A DNA stretch of 64,000 nucleotides, taken from Cryptomeria japonica (Eukaryota > Streptophyta > Pinopsida > Cupressales > Cupressaceae). The notes under the pieces were generated by a model. That model saw only the letters and a program-made list of their open reading frames with translations. It made no database searches and was not told the DNA's origin. Shown here in pieces: positions 18,523-31,332 of the stretch. The stretch is from the NCBI RefSeq assembly GCF_030272615.1, contig NC_081407.1:146009744-146073743 (forward strand), given 5' to 3'. The translations under genes and the position numbers were made by a program. Position 1 is the stretch's first letter. Each line of letters begins with the position of its first letter.

Positions 18523-20215
18523 CACAATGGATCTTCCAGGGACAAAACCACTTTGTTCATCTGATATGATGTGCTTAAGGAGGGGCTTCAATATGTTAGC
18601 TATGATCTTTTTTACAATCTTATATATAGTGTTGCATAGAGCAATGGGCCTAAAGTCACTCATCTGTTGTGGATTTTGCTTCTTCGTGATTAGAGTAAAA
18701 AAGGTATGATTGATAGCCCCTAACATAGTCATCTTCTTTCTTGATTCTTCTGCTGCAAGATGTAGATCTCGAGCAATGATATCCCAGAAATGATGGAAGA
18801 AAGCAGCAGGGAAACCATCTGGGCCAGGAGTCTTATCCAGTTTCAGCTAAAAGATAGTATTCCTTACTTCATCATTTGAAATAGGAGTACAAAGAGCTGT
18901 ATTTTGATTAACGGATATAACAGATGGGATTGAGTTCAAAATTATGGCTCTTGCTTCATGTTCGATCTGATGGTCACCATTCAACAAAGAGTCAAAGAAT
19001 CTTATAGCTTCTTGCACAATGTCCTCATAATTCCTGATAGTGACACCATCGGGTCTCATAATATCTGCTATTATGTTTCTATTTCGAATGGCAATGGCCG
19101 ACCAGTGGAAGAATTTGGTGTTTTTATCACCTTCCTTTGACCATAACTCCCTTCACTTTTGACGCCAGTGGATTTCCTCACACCGAAGGATTTCATTTAG
19201 ATCAGATTTGAGGGAATTTTCTTTGATAAATAAATCCTTAGTCATTCCTAAAGAGATAAAAGAGTTGGTTAGGTCTGCCAGTTAAGCCTTAATTCTTAAT
19301 TTGTCCATATGAATATTCTTGAAATAGCTCTTATTCCATTCTTTGATCTTAACCTTAATATACGTGAGCTTTTTATTGAGAATGAGTAGTCTCGAATGAT
19401 TCCTAAAAACTGGTTCATTCCACCAAGCAGCTATAAGATCATATAGTTCAGACACTCTGAGCCACATTTTTCTCAAACCGGAATGGGGTACCTCCCTCCG
19501 CTTGACCCAAGGCGACCTCCAGATAGATCGGGTAGTGATCTGATCCGATAATCAAGAGAATTGATGATTCTAATGCTAGATTTTGTCCTAACCACTCACC
19601 AGTAACAAGAAACCAGTCAAGCCATTCAATAATATTAGTAAAATCCACTCTTCGATTTGTCTATGTGAAAATTCCATTTTTCGGAACAATGTCTAGAAGA
19701 TGATTCTTCTCAACAAAATTCAAAAAATCCTTCTGGGATGTACCAGTCCTTTGAATACCCCCACTTTTCTTAGTGCCAGAAAGGATCGCATTGAAGTCCC
19801 CGGCTACCACACAACTACCATCGGTAATACTATTTAGTTTGATGGATAAGAGATCCCAGAGATCCCGTTTATTACCAACAGTATATGGTTCGTACACATT
19901 GAAAAGATTGAAATTCTCATTCCGTCCAAGAATAGTAACTGAGCAATGTTGCCAATACTTATCTTCCCCAACAAGTGAGATCTTAACATTCATGGGGTTC
20001 CAAATGATTCCCAAGACACTAGAGGCTCCATCCGATTGCCTAAAAAGCCCATTCCACTGTTTCCAAACTCGCATTTTGGCATCAATCTCAGCCTTGTTCC
20101 ATTTAGTTTCCTGTAGTAGCCAAATATCTCCTTTGGTGTCATCAATCAGGTGCTTAATCAAGTGCCATTTGTCAGGGGCATTCATGCCCCTGACATTCCA
20201 AGATAGGAGTTTCAT
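18523..20215 (-). pseudogene. LINE ORF2, N-terminal part: endonuclease and start of RT (broken)
   Basis: The frame starts with ATG at 20215-20213 (MKLLSWNVRGMNAPDK). The APE-type endonuclease follows, with the N of WNVRG, the E of LLQETKW, the GDFNAIL block and SDHYPI further on, i.e. the catalytic residues of the family that nicks target DNA. A TAG at 19663-19661 (probably former TGG, in F-T-stop-T-N-R) cuts the domain about 185 codons in, and further stops and frame changes follow. The RT start is at 18732-18523 (FRPIALCNTIYKIVKKII, then GFVPGRS), where the gypsy insertion breaks it. ORF2 begins on the last base of the ORF1 stop codon. Confidence 0.85.
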
Positions 20216-22100
20216 TACTCCTGGGGAAGGGCAGTTCCCTTCCCTAAATTAAGTTTGGTTTGACCACTAGCAGCACTAGCCACTGCTAGCATAACGTTTT
20301 TGGACTTGCAGCCCCACACACCTTTTGGCTTGAAATTTGGTTTGTCAATAGTTGAATCTATCTTTCCAAAACCTTTTGAAGAACCCTCTAATATAAGATC
20401 CGAGTCAGGTTCAAAGTCTTCCTCCCCCTCTGAGGAGGAGGTTTCAATTTCACCATCTTCCAGGTCAATGCCTATCGTGGAGCAGATCTGCCCTCTCATT
20501 TCCCCCATATTGTTAGTCTCCATACCCTGAGAGTGAAAATTGCCATCTTCAATTGCCAGTTGATTCCTGGACACAAAAGAGGAGGGTAGAAGTGAGTCTA
20601 CTAACTTGGATTCAATGTCTGCCTGTAGGGTTTTGGTCTTCTCTAGAAGTGTGAGAAGATCTTGTTGGCTCTCACTTTAACCAGAGGAGGGAGGAGCTAT
20701 GATTAAAGGGGTAGCCTCTATTAGTGGAACATTCTCCTTATCAAGAGTATCATTGTAAAAAGCTTCCCCGGTGTAAAAGGCAGTAGGAGGTTCCGGTTGT
20801 AGTTTTACCTCAATAGGAGATTTCATATAGGAATAACTTCATTGTATCATAGTCGAAACATCACAGCTAATACCGGTATGATCCAAGGAAAAGCATTTAG
20901 GAAAAATGTGCAGCTAATCTTCTCTATCAATATTTTGGATCCAGATCTTCCCTGCCCCAAAAATTCTAACGTCGTTGGGGATCTTAGTGATTTGATTTGT
21001 GCTAATACAAATTCTGAGGAAGCTTCCCCATAGTTTATCCTCCAAGATGTCATCTGCCGATAGAAAGGTGCCAAGGTCTTTCCATATATCCTTAATGACA
21101 TCAATGTGCCAATAATCTGATGGACAATTATACAGTCTTATCCATACCTTGCTATCTGGCAATACATGCGTTCGGGGGTTGAAATCGGGTTGCCAATCAA
21201 TGATGTGAACTTCAATGCCATCTAAGATGTATGGACCCTTATTTTTAGCTTTCCATTTCTCCTCATTGCTCATAAATTCAATCATATAGAAATCATTTGG
21301 GGGAATATTAATGTTAATATCCTTTCCCCACTGTGCTCTACATGAGGATTCAAAGTTGTCCTTAACCCGCTTTCCACCACCCCACTTGATGAAAAGGCAA
21401 GACTCAAGCAAATTTGACCTAGCAAAATTAGTTTTATTCTCATCCAAAAATATGTTGGGTCTTGAGGTTTTTCTTACCAGTTTATGAAAATGGGGTCGCT
21501 GAGGGAGGGAGGCTTCTCTTCGAAAGTCAGGGCATCTTTCTTGGATCGACCTAGGGTTTCAATTTTTAGGATAGAAGTTAGATCTCCAAAACCTGGCTTA
21601 GTCCACCCTTGAGTTATCTTGCCTGAAGCACCCATTCCACTTTTGGAAATTACCATGATCAATCAGGGGAACCAAAAAAGAATCAGTGTGAGGATTTCCT
21701 CTCTTGAGTGTCACATCGAAAATGCTAGGTTTAGGCGATGGATAACAGTTTCGGGGGGCCTCGGATGCAGGATGCTTAGCCTTGCGAAACTAGCCTTGTT
21801 ATTCCAAGTGAAACCATTCTCCTTCCACTTATGCAGGTCAATAGGGCACTGGTTACCACTTGAATAAGAGTTTCCATAGTTTAACCACGGTTTGGAATAC
21901 CTGTTGCCCTGGAACAACTCTACTTTCCCAACATTAACCAGTTTCTGAACAACTTGCAATCTACCTGTCTTGATGGGGAAGGCAATGTTCGCTTCATTGC
22001 TCCAAGATCCCACCTTTGTAGACTGAGCACCAGAGTAGCGCACATCGGTAACCCTGGTCCTCTCGCCAGTGCCAATCCCGCTGCCATCCAGTGCTGCCAT
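20215..22100 (-). pseudogene. LINE ORF1 (DUF4283-like nucleic-acid-binding protein), broken
   Basis: From about 22100 leftwards: an N-terminal part (MAALDGSGIGTGERTRVTDV) to 21711, a linker around 21660-21475, the DUF4283-like domain in 21447-20914 (CRAQWGKDININIPPNDFYM, then HVLPDSKVWIRLYNCPSDYW), and an acidic C-terminal part (20574-20215) ending at TAA 20217-20215. Frame changes and stops separate these pieces. In plant L1 elements ORF1 is thought to bind the element RNA. The DUF4283 match rests on the pattern of hydrophobic and aromatic residues. Confidence 0.7.
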
Positions 22101-22105
22101 TTCGC

Positions 22106-25100
22106 TCGCTTTATGTGTATTATGGATTAATGATCATCATTAGATTATATTTTAAATGAATGGTAGAAACTAAATATTTTAGAGTCTACTCCTTAAACCC
22201 ATCAATGATTTCCACCCTCGAGCCCCTTCTTTTCCGAAAGAATTTTTATTTATTTTTTAAAATGGAAAGATCTACCATAGTAATTAACATATTTCCCTAT
22301 CATTTGCCAATGTTTTCTACAAAAGTTTAGTGATGTTAAAAGAAAATTGCTACTATTTTTTTTTTTTTTTTAAAAGGAAAGATTTGTCAATAGATTATTT
22401 TTTTTCAAATAAATGAAAAGTTCACCAAGAGTTTATATCTTTTTTTGAAGGGTGTTTCTTAAAGTTATCCCTACCCATAGGTAAACCTTTTCCTTTGTAT
22501 TATTCAACAAAAGAACATTACCATAAATTAAAACATATAAACGCAATAAATTTTACCTATAAGGGCATTCAAAAGAATATATTATAAGGCCTAAGGCCTC
22601 ATAAGAGTCATCCAGAAATCCCTCAAGCAATTTCATAGAACCCACATGGGTAAACGCTTTGGTTTGCAGTATTAAATAAAAATATTGTATCATACATTAA
22701 ACATACAAATTTCATTTGATTTTACTTACAAGAATACCTAGAAAAAGAGATCTTTAATATTTAAAAGTTCAATAGAAATCATTGAAAAAATCGTAATTTT
22801 TTTTTCATGAAACCCATAAATAAAAATGCGAATTGACAAAAATAAATGAATGAGAAATAGAGTAGCTGCATGGGGTTGGACAAGAATATTAAAGTGAATA
22901 AGAAATATGACACAACATAATTGAATTTTATAGCTTTTTCTTACATGAATTGAATTCCACTTCTTCACAATTTCAATAAAATAGCTCAACAATACACATG
23001 GCTGCAACTCATCTGTAATGATAGAGGGCAGTGGCTACAACTCATTTTTGACTGCCGGACATCCATGACTCTTTTTAGCTTTTCATTGTAGACCCTACAA
23101 CTCATCCTTGGAAGCTAGCAGTAGATGAGAACACACAGAACAAAGCGCCTTCTTAAAGTGCCTTATTAGATAAAAGTATATATATTTTAAAATGATTTTA
23201 TAATAAAAGCTTCTTTTACGTCACTTTAGAACTCCTTTCATTATATGGTTTTATGAAGTGGGCATCTTTCTAAAGTACTCGGAATTTTTTTTTTATGAAA
23301 CTTCTTGATCGAGAATATTGATAAAATTTTCTTTTAAGAATATGAATTTTTTTGAAAGAATATTTTTTTTAACATGTTTATATCATCTTTATTATAGGCA
23401 TATTATTATAGAGTATTGAAAATGTCTTACATGAAATCTATTTTTTTATCAAGGATAAGAATAAGAAGAAATATAAAATAAAAATATAATTTATACTTGT
23501 TTTTATCATTTTTTATAAAACAATAGAATGAAAATTTGCAAGCTCTAAATTTGATGGTTTATATATTTTTTTGTCATTTTTATGATAGAATATAATGAAA
23601 ATTATAAATATGTTATATAGCATGAAATGATATATATATCAAAGATAATTTAAGAAGGGTAATTACCACAAGAAAATTGCATAATGAACAATGTTTACCA
23701 TTAAATTAACATATTGCAATTAGGTATATTTTTTTATTTAGAAGATTAGTTTTTAGATTTTCTAGTGACACTGGAATATCTAGAAACTTATGGACCATAT
23801 GGAGCTTATTCTTTTTCTACAAGACACAAAACAACCACCCAACACAAATGCAAAGAGATGGTCTATTACATGGGAGTGCACTTTTCTTGCCAATCCTAGC
23901 ACAAACTAAGCACTTTATAAGAGAAAGACACTTTTTTGGTCGAGCCAATCTCAGAGCTAGAGGAGAGCAACGTGGAATTAGGGACGGCTTTAACAAGAGA
24001 TGCCATGGGGCCAGTACCTGTAGCCAGGGACTCCATACATTTTATTTTCTTCACCCCTTTTCCCACCTAAGTTATGCTTAAGGATGTGTTAGAATAAATT
24101 TTTATTTATCTTTTATTCAAGTTTAACATTTTTTTCTCCATGTTTTTTTAGCTTACTTAGGCTATTAGGAGGAGGTCATTATGAAGGTATGTGTCATCTT
24201 TAAGGTAAGTAACTTCCACCTATTTTTGGTACTTGGATTCGCTTTTCCTTTTGATTATATTTTTTTCTTTCTTATATACATTATTCTCTCACCTTGCATG
24301 ATTTATTGGATATTTTGAGATTTTAGCTATTCCTATTCATTTTTTGATTCATATTAATCTAATGAATATTTGTAATTTCTCACTTTAAAAGTCAAAGGTG
24401 TTAGTTTTTTTTTTTTGATGGTTTGATATTTAAAACTCAGAAACTTGAAAATAGAGATTAAACTATAAAAACATGTCACAATCATTAAAAAATGGATGTA
24501 GTCAAATTTTAAACTAATTTATACTATAAAAGGCACAAATGCACAAAATTCAATAAAATTTAAGAAAAAATTAGATACATAATTTTTTTATCATTAAAAA
24601 ATTAAAAAAGCAATTGTGAGTTCTAGAGTTTGATTATAATATACACGTGTCACAAAAAATTTAGAACTATACAACCGTTGTATGCAAAAACAATTAAATA
24701 GATTACAAACATTTAAAAAAGCATCTAGGTTGAGACCACCTTAACATAAATACATGAAGAATGAATAAAGTAAGAAGATCATGGATAAAGAGTTTCAAAA
24801 TAAATCCTATCAACATATAGGACTCCCAAAAAAGTTTCAAGGCATGAAGAGAACTTATTTCACCATCCATACAAATCCTAAAGTCTTATGCCATCTTGAA
24901 ATCTAAAAGTAGATCACAATAAATTTGGTAATATTCTCATAGAAATTATTTCTCTAACTCATAGCTCAAGGATCCCAAGTAGATTCTAATAAGACATGAA
25001 AAGATTGGTAGAACTCATAATTTAAGGAGGATATCCAATTTTTTAAAAATGGATCTTTATAAAAATTAAGAAAAATAACAATGAATATTATAAAAATATT

Positions 25101-26189
25101 AAGATTTGTTTTAATGATTTTTTTTTAACATATATACAAGAAGAAATTAATATTTATGATTAAATATAAATTTCTTTCTATAATTTATATTTTTTCGTAC
25201 TAAAAGAGACGTAAGATTCAAAATACTTCTCAAGGGTTGCCTTGTAGGTAAATTAATCTTCCTCTTCACTTAAAATATTTTGGTGGGTTTTGTTGTGGGT
25301 GAATTTGAAGCATAAAAAAGAAACCCAAATAGACCACATTTAGGAATTTTAGAGATTTGGTAGTACACTTAGAAGTGTTTCTCCTATCCTTGAATATTAA
25401 AAAATTAATTTATGTATGATTATTTTAGTTGGTAACTACTCTTTTCTCTATTCCTTTAAGAGAGGTCAACATATGAAAAATTTAATCATTGATTTTTCCT
25501 TATAAAAATTATAAAGACAAAACTAAGAAAAGGTCTAGATTAAAAAAAAAAAAGAAGAAGTTGAAATGCACCGGGAACAAAGTTGATTATTGATTTCTTC
25601 TTAATGATAGACAAAATGAATTAAAGGTCTAGGTCAAAAAATATGAACTCCTAAATTTTTTGACATCCACCTTCATCTTAGATTGTGGTGTTGGTTAAGT
25701 AGAGGGACAAAAACATCATTACCTTGACTAATGATATTAGATAAAAAAAATAATAGAAAAAACAACATATGTTGAAATGATGATGTCAAATAGTAATAAA
25801 AAAAATAACAAAAAATAATCTGAAAAATTAATGAAAATTAAAAAAAAAATTAAAAACAAATAATTAATAAATGAATATAAAAAAAACAACTTTGTGTAAT
25901 ATGAATGAACCAAAAACCACTTAAAAAGTACTTAGTTCCCATGGTCCATTCCCATTCATGTGTGAAAGATTAATATGCTTACAAATATAGACAAAGAAAA
26001 TAATTAATAAGATTATTTTAAAATATACAAAATTCTATAAAAGGAGGAATATCTAAGAAACTTAAGGACCATATGGAGCTCTTTCTTTTTCTTTTTATTT
26101 GTACACATTAAAAAATTCCAGAGAAGTAAATTGGAGAAAAGGAGGAAACTTATAACTATGCGAAGAAATTGAAAGGAAAATCACCGATT
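22106..26189. other. AT-rich intergenic DNA upstream of PNP-like copy A
   Basis: I see no supportable gene here. Two parts recur elsewhere. About 22985-23130 (ggctacaactcatttttg...) resembles 50878-50990 upstream of copy C, and 24090-24395 resembles 40895-41215 upstream of copy B. The remainder is A/T-rich with long A and T runs. Confidence 0.6.
24090..24395. repeat. Duplicated upstream segment, copy 1 (pair at 40895-41215)
   Basis: Shares long imperfect matches with 40895-41215, including GGAGGTCATTATGAAGGT against GGAGAAGGTCATTATGAAGG and CACCTATTTTTGGTA in both. Both copies lie upstream of a PNP-like copy on the same strand, so they are best read as parts of one duplicated unit. Confidence 0.65.
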
Positions 26190-26643
26190 CGACAATGAAA
26201 TGAACAACGACGTAATTGGGGAATTGCATCTTGACGTATTTTATCGACATCATCACAATTGTCTGTCTATGAAAGATTTCTTTTCCGTGCCGATTACCCC
26301 ACGTGAATTAATTCTGCTCCATTGCTTTGCTTGCAACTAGTTTCAATCAAAACATTTTTTTAGTGTTTACTCAAAATATATGGATAAGGTAAGTTGTTCC
26401 TTATTTTATTCGTCAGAATCATTGCCCTAAATTTTCTTTAACTTGAAAGTGGAATTTAAAGGGGATTCTTTCGTTGCTTCTCAAGGAAGGGATAATATTA
26501 TTCTTAATTCTTTGTGTTTCCATACAAAATATATAATCTCGTCCTTGTTTCAATATAGAACATATTCTCTGCTTTATTTGTTTATATATTTCAGAGTTAA
26601 TATAATAGATGTGAAGCATATGACCCAGTGATTCAATACAACC
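26190..26643 (+). promoter_or_regulatory. Promoter region of PNP-like copy A
   Basis: 26190-26360 matches 45370-45540 upstream of copy B (shared words include GACAATGAAATGA, GACATCATCACAATTGT and GTGCCGATTAC). A TATA-like TTTATATATT is at 26581-26590, about 55 nt before the ATG at 26644. The same arrangement (TTTATATATAT, then TGACCCAGT before the ATG) is present at copy C. Confidence 0.55.
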
Positions 26644-26726
26644 ATGAAGGCATCTACAATCATATTCGTTAAAATTATAATAAGTATGGTTTTTCTGGTT
26701 CAGTTTTGTGTGGCAGATGTGGGTAC

Positions 26727-26955
26727 TGTTAATGTATTAATCTTTAGGTTAAAACTTAGTAATTTTAGGTTAATTTTAGTTTTGTTTGATTTTATTAGTT
26801 TTTGTACAGTTATAACTTATTTGTTCCATCCGACAGTTTTTGTGTAACTGTGCAAACTGTTCGCTGCCTTTATTATGCAGCAAGTACTTCTTGAATACTA
26901 ATCGAAAAGTGTTTCATTTTATTTTTGTCATTTCATTTACATTTCTGCCCTAACA
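26727..26955 (+). repeat. 5' LTR of the 4.8-kb copia element
   Basis: 229 bp, TGTTAATG...CCCTAACA. Differs from the 3' LTR by C/T (in CCATC(C/T)GACAG) and G/A (in TATGCA(G/A)CAAG). Confidence 0.95.
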
Positions 26956-26956
26956 G

Positions 26957-26968
26957 TGGTATCAGAGC
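26957..26968 (+). other. Primer-binding site, initiator-methionine tRNA type
   Basis: TGGTATCAGAGC, one base after the 5' LTR; the standard PBS of plant copia elements. Confidence 0.95.
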
Positions 26969-27112
26969 GGAGAAATAAGAGCAGAGAATTCTACAGAAAC
27001 AATAAATTGATTCAGGTGATATCAATTTATTCATTCTCTATTTTTAAAGGATTGAGAAGTTATTTTAAAGTTGCAGGCCTTGCAAATTGTGTTTATTTAT
27101 TTTAAATTCAGA

Positions 27113-28030
27113 ATGCAGTCTATTGTTTCATTGATTGGAGAAACTTTAACAGAAAAAGATAATTGGATGGAATGGCATAGAAAAATTGAAAACACTCTCA
27201 TTTTTAATGATTTATGGTCTAAAATTTGTGATGGAAATGCCCAACCTACAACACCAATTGAGGCTAAAGAAAAAGAAATTTGGCAATATAAAAATTCCAA
27301 AGCTTTGGCTTTGATAAGAGCTTCTGTTAATGGAGATGTGTATCGACATATACAAGGATGCACATTTGCATGGGAAGCCCTTCACAAATTAAAAGATTTA
27401 TTTGATTCTCATTCAGAATTAGAGTTTATTCAGTTACAATTAAAATTGTTTAATCTTGAATTGAAAAATGGTGATGTTATGAGTTTGGCTTCTGAAATCA
27501 GAGCTATAAAACATGATGTTGATGCTGCGGGTGGAAAAGTTGATATCTATCTCACTGCTTTCATCAAGGCACTTCTTCCAACACATTCCACTTATCTAGA
27601 GTCTCTTCAAGCAAGTAATCAATTGAAAACCATTTCATTTGATAAATTGGTTGAAAAGTTAGCAGAACGTGAAAAATCTTTTGGAAGGAAAATAGATAAT
27701 ACTACTGAAAATGTTTGTTTTGCTCATCAAAAAGAAAAATCTATCAATAAAATCTCTTCAAAGTATAGTTATAATGATAAAGGAAAAACTAGAGGTCAAT
27801 GGAGGCAACATGATAATCAAAATGATAGGCAGTATTTATATTGTAAAAGATGTGGTAGAAAAGGTAGTCATGAAGCACATGAATGTAAGCTCTCATGGGA
27901 CAAGATAGAAAGTTTTAGAGAAAATTCATTTAAACAGAAAGATAAAACAAAAATGCACAGTGATGATAAAATTTCAGAGGATAAAATTTCAGGAGCAGCC
28001 CAATTTGCTTGTGACAGTGATAGTGATTAA
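27113..28030 (+). CDS. gag: Copia Gag
   Basis: Starts at ATG 27113 (MQSIVSLIGETLTEKDNWME); the frame is open further upstream but without an ATG. It has a typical copia capsid region (WHRKIENTLIF, then FAWEALHKLKDLFDSHSELE) and a zinc knuckle near the C-terminus, C-x2-C-x5-H-x4-C, one residue longer than the standard C-x2-C-x4-H-x4-C. TAA at 28028-28030 ends it, and the next codon continues in the same frame into pol. The stop may be a mutation of a fused gag-pol or a natural Gag terminator; the sequence alone does not decide. Confidence 0.85.
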   Translation: MQSIVSLIGETLTEKDNWMEWHRKIENTLIFNDLWSKICDGNAQPTTPIEAKEKEIWQYKNSKALALIRASVNGDVYRHIQGCTFAWEALHKLKDLFDSHSELEFIQLQLKLFNLELKNGDVMSLASEIRAIKHDVDAAGGKVDIYLTAFIKALLPTHSTYLESLQASNQLKTISFDKLVEKLAEREKSFGRKIDNTTENVCFAHQKEKSINKISSKYSYNDKGKTRGQWRQHDNQNDRQYLYCKRCGRKGSHEAHECKLSWDKIESFRENSFKQKDKTKMHSDDKISEDKISGAAQFACDSDSD

Positions 28031-31000
28031 TATGTGCTTTCTGTTTCAGATTTTACATCTAATTCCTCATGGTATGATTCTTGGATCTTAGATACTGGAG
28101 CCACACAACATATGACATTTCGGCGTGATTGTTTTGAAGAATTTCATGAAGGTGCCTATGGTCCAATTTATTTAGCAGATAAATCTAGTCTGAAACCTCT
28201 TGGAAAAGGAACTATTCAATTTAAGTTGCCTAATCTTCAAGACCTTGTGCTTCATGATGTATTATTTATTCCAGAATTACAACAAAATTTGCTATCATTA
28301 GTATTGATTCGACAAAAAGGCTATTCTATTTTCTTAAAAGATGGGCAGGTTGTTGTAAGAAAAACATCTAACAATCAAATTGTTTTCACTGGGTATGAAG
28401 ATGGAAGATTATTAAAATTAAATGGTGCATCTACTTCTAAAAATTTTGCATATCTTACTGAAGAAGAGAGTATATCACCAAGCCTTTTATGGCATGCAAG
28501 ATTGGGGCATATTAGTTATGATAGCATTCATACCATGCAAAAGAATGGTGTTGATGGTTTACCATTTTTTTCTAAATCAATTGAAAAATGTGAAGCATGT
28601 ATTCTTGCCAAACAACATAAAAATTCTTTTCCTCATTCCACCTGGAGAGCACATAGAAAATTGCAACTCATTCATTCAGATTTGTGTGGGCCTTTACCAG
28701 TAACTTCTATTGGAGGATCTAAGTACTTTATGTTGTTTATTGATGATTATAGTCGCATGACTTGGATTTATTTTTTGCAGCAAAAATCAGAGGCTTTTGA
28801 CACTTTTAAAAGATTTCGTGTTATGATTGAAAATCAGGCTCAATCTCAAATTGGTACTCTTCGAACAGATAATGGTGGAGAATTTACTTCTCTAATTTTT
28901 GAGGATTATCTTTGTCAAAATGGTATTCAGCATCATCTCACTATTGCAGGCACTCCTCAACAAAACGGTGTTGTTGAAAGAATGAATAGAACTATCATGA
29001 ACATGGTTTGAGCAATGTTATATTTCAAAGGCATCAAGTTATATTTTTGGGCTAAAGCAGCAAGAACGGCAGTCTATCTTCGCAATAGATCTCCATCATC
29101 TGCTCTTCACCAAACAACTCCATATGAGGTTTGGTTTGGTTATCCTCCAACTATTCGACACCTTCGAATTTTTGGTTCTATTTGCTATGCTTTGATTCCT
29201 AAAGAAAAAAGGAATAAGTTGCATCATCATAGTTATAAGTGCATTTTTTTGGGCTATTCTGAAACTTCAAAAGCCTATAGATTATATGATGAAGTTCATA
29301 AAAAGTTTTTTATTGCTCGTGATGTTGTATTTTGTGAATCTTTCAAAAGTGATACACATATTGAAAATGAGTTAAAACAGCTTGATAAATTTGCCACATC
29401 TTCTCCTTGGATAGAAAATTCTTGTGAGATTTTACACTCTGGAGGAATGAATACATGTGTAGAACCTGCATCTCAAGCTACCTCAACTCATGATGCTCCA
29501 CCTCTTCATGTACCAGAAGAAGCCCCTTCTCATAGTGATGTTCTCACTAATGATGAGCCTGACTCATTACCTCCCAATGAAGATTCTAATCTACAAATAG
29601 AAACATCTATTGTCCCACAAAAATCCTCTCATAGGTGGACCAAACAAGTTCAACAAACTTTGAAAGATTTGCGACCTGATGAAATAGGTAAAACAGGTAC
29701 ACGAAGTTCTTATAAAGCAAGGCTACAAGCTCAATCTAATATTTCAGATAACCTTGAGTCTATTGATGAGCTCAATCTCACAATCGACTCAACACCAAAT
29801 TCCTATAAAGAAGCTCATCATATTTCATTTTGGAGGCAAGCTATGCAACATGAGTATAATGCACTTTTGAATAATGGCACATGGGAGTTGGTTGATCCTC
29901 CTCTTTATTGTAAACCTATCGGTTGTAAGTGGATTTTTAGAAATAAATATAACGCTGATGGTTCACTTGATAAACACAAAGCACGCCTTGTTGCCAAAGG
30001 TTATGCTCAAAAAGAGGGCATAGACTATGATGAAACATTTGCCCCTACAACAAAATGGACTACTATTCGTGTTTTGTTGGCTTTAGCAGCCCAAAATGGT
30101 TGGAACATCCATCACATGGATGTTAAAACTGCATTCTTGAATGGTGATCTTAAAGAAATAGTATATATGACTCAACCTGAAGGCTTTGAAGTTCCTGGTA
30201 AAGAGGACAAGGTATGCAAGCTTATAAAATCATTGTATGGTTTAAAACAAGCCCCACGAGCCTGGTATGAAAAACTTACTGAGCATCTCTTGCAGTTGAA
30301 TTTTCATCACTTTGAATTTGATGATGCAACTCTTTTTGTTAAACAGATTGATGGTACTATTGTCTATCTTATTGTTTATGTGGATGATTTATTTATCACT
30401 GGAACTAGTGAGGCTAATATTCAAAATGTAAAAGAAGGATTGCAGCAAGGTTTTGATATGACTGATTTGGGTCATCTTCATTACTATTTGGGAATTGAGG
30501 TGATTCAAAACCCCCAATCTATCTTCATCAGTCAACAAAAATATATTGGTGATCTTCTCAAAAAGTTTGGTATGGCTGATTGCAAGCCTCTCAGCACTCC
30601 TATGGAGCAAAATCTCAAACTTTCATTTAATGATTCCTCTGATTTGGTTGATGCAACTTCTTATAGGCAACTAGTTGGCAGTTTGATTTATGCTACAACT
30701 ACTCGACCTGATATTTCTTTTTCTGTTGGAGTTTTGTCACGATTTATGCAACAACCTAGAGAAACTCATTGGTTAGCAGCCAAACGGGTTCTTCGATATC
30801 TACAAGGCACTCAAAACTATGGGCTTAAATACTCCAAGATATCAAAATTTTCTTTGCTTAGTTATTCAGATTCAGATTATGCAGGTGATATGGATGATGG
30901 AAAATCTACATCTGGTTACTTAATGTCTCTTGGTTTTGCTGTAATCTCTTGGAAATCTAAAAAACAACCAGTCCCAACTCTCTCTTCTGCAGAAGCAGAA

Positions 31001-31324
31001 TATATAGCAGCATCTGAGGCAACTAGAGAAATCTTATGGCTTCGAAGAATTCTTGCAGATTTGCAGGCACCACAAGCTTCTTCCACACCACTCTTTATTG
31101 ACAAACAATCTACTATAAAAATGGCTAAGAACCCAGTGTTTCATGATCATACCAAACATATCAACACCAAGTTTCATTTTATTCGGCACTATGTGAAAGA
31201 TGGCAGTATCTCCCTTCAATATTGTGCTACTACAGACCAACCTGCAGATATACTTACCAAAGCATTGGGTCGTGTTAAGTTTGAAAAATTTCATGAAATG
31301 ATAGGTTTAACTCCTTCAGATTAA
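28031..31324 (+). pseudogene. pol: Copia Pol (protease, integrase, RT, RNase H) with one internal stop
   Basis: Continues the Gag frame after the TAA. Protease LDTGATQHM (D codon at 28091), then the pre-integrase zinc finger (LLWHARLGHISYDSI, with C-x2-C of KCEACILAK), integrase (HSDLCGP, then RTDNGGEF and [12 protein letters not shown]), a TGA at 29009-29011 (probably a former CGA) just after the integrase catalytic core, then RT (WELVDPP, GCKWIFRNKY, YVDD at about 30377) and RNase H (DSDYAGD, then SSAEAEY), ending at TAA 31324. Apart from the stop the frame is complete. With LTRs 2/229 apart, the element is young but this copy is probably non-autonomous. Confidence 0.9.
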
Positions 31325-31332
31325 GGGGGAGA
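31323..31332 (+). other. Polypurine tract of the 4.8-kb copia element
   Basis: AAGGGGGAGA immediately before the 3' LTR, overlapping the pol stop codon. Confidence 0.9.

Larger units (their letters stand above)
1405..22105 (-). mobile_element. L1-type LINE (non-LTR retrotransposon), split by a gypsy insertion
   Basis: Two minus-strand blocks, 18523-22105 (5' part) and 1405-3892 (3' part), together hold a complete plant L1 domain order: ORF1 with a DUF4283-like domain, ORF2 with an APE-type endonuclease, reverse transcriptase, the zinc-binding zf-RVT segment and a C-terminal RNase H. They are separated by a 14.6-kb gypsy element with a 5-bp CCTTC duplication, and the RT reading resumes in frame across the insertion. 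Without the insertion the LINE spans about 6.1 kb. It carries several nonsense codons and frame changes and is inactive. The 5' limit is set by the first ORF1 codon near 22100; the 3' limit by the last RNase H residues. Confidence 0.85.

Noticed and set aside
27071-27112. N-terminal extension of the copia Gag upstream of 27113
   Set aside because: It has no ATG (it begins at TTG); the first ATG at 27113 fits the usual copia Gag start.
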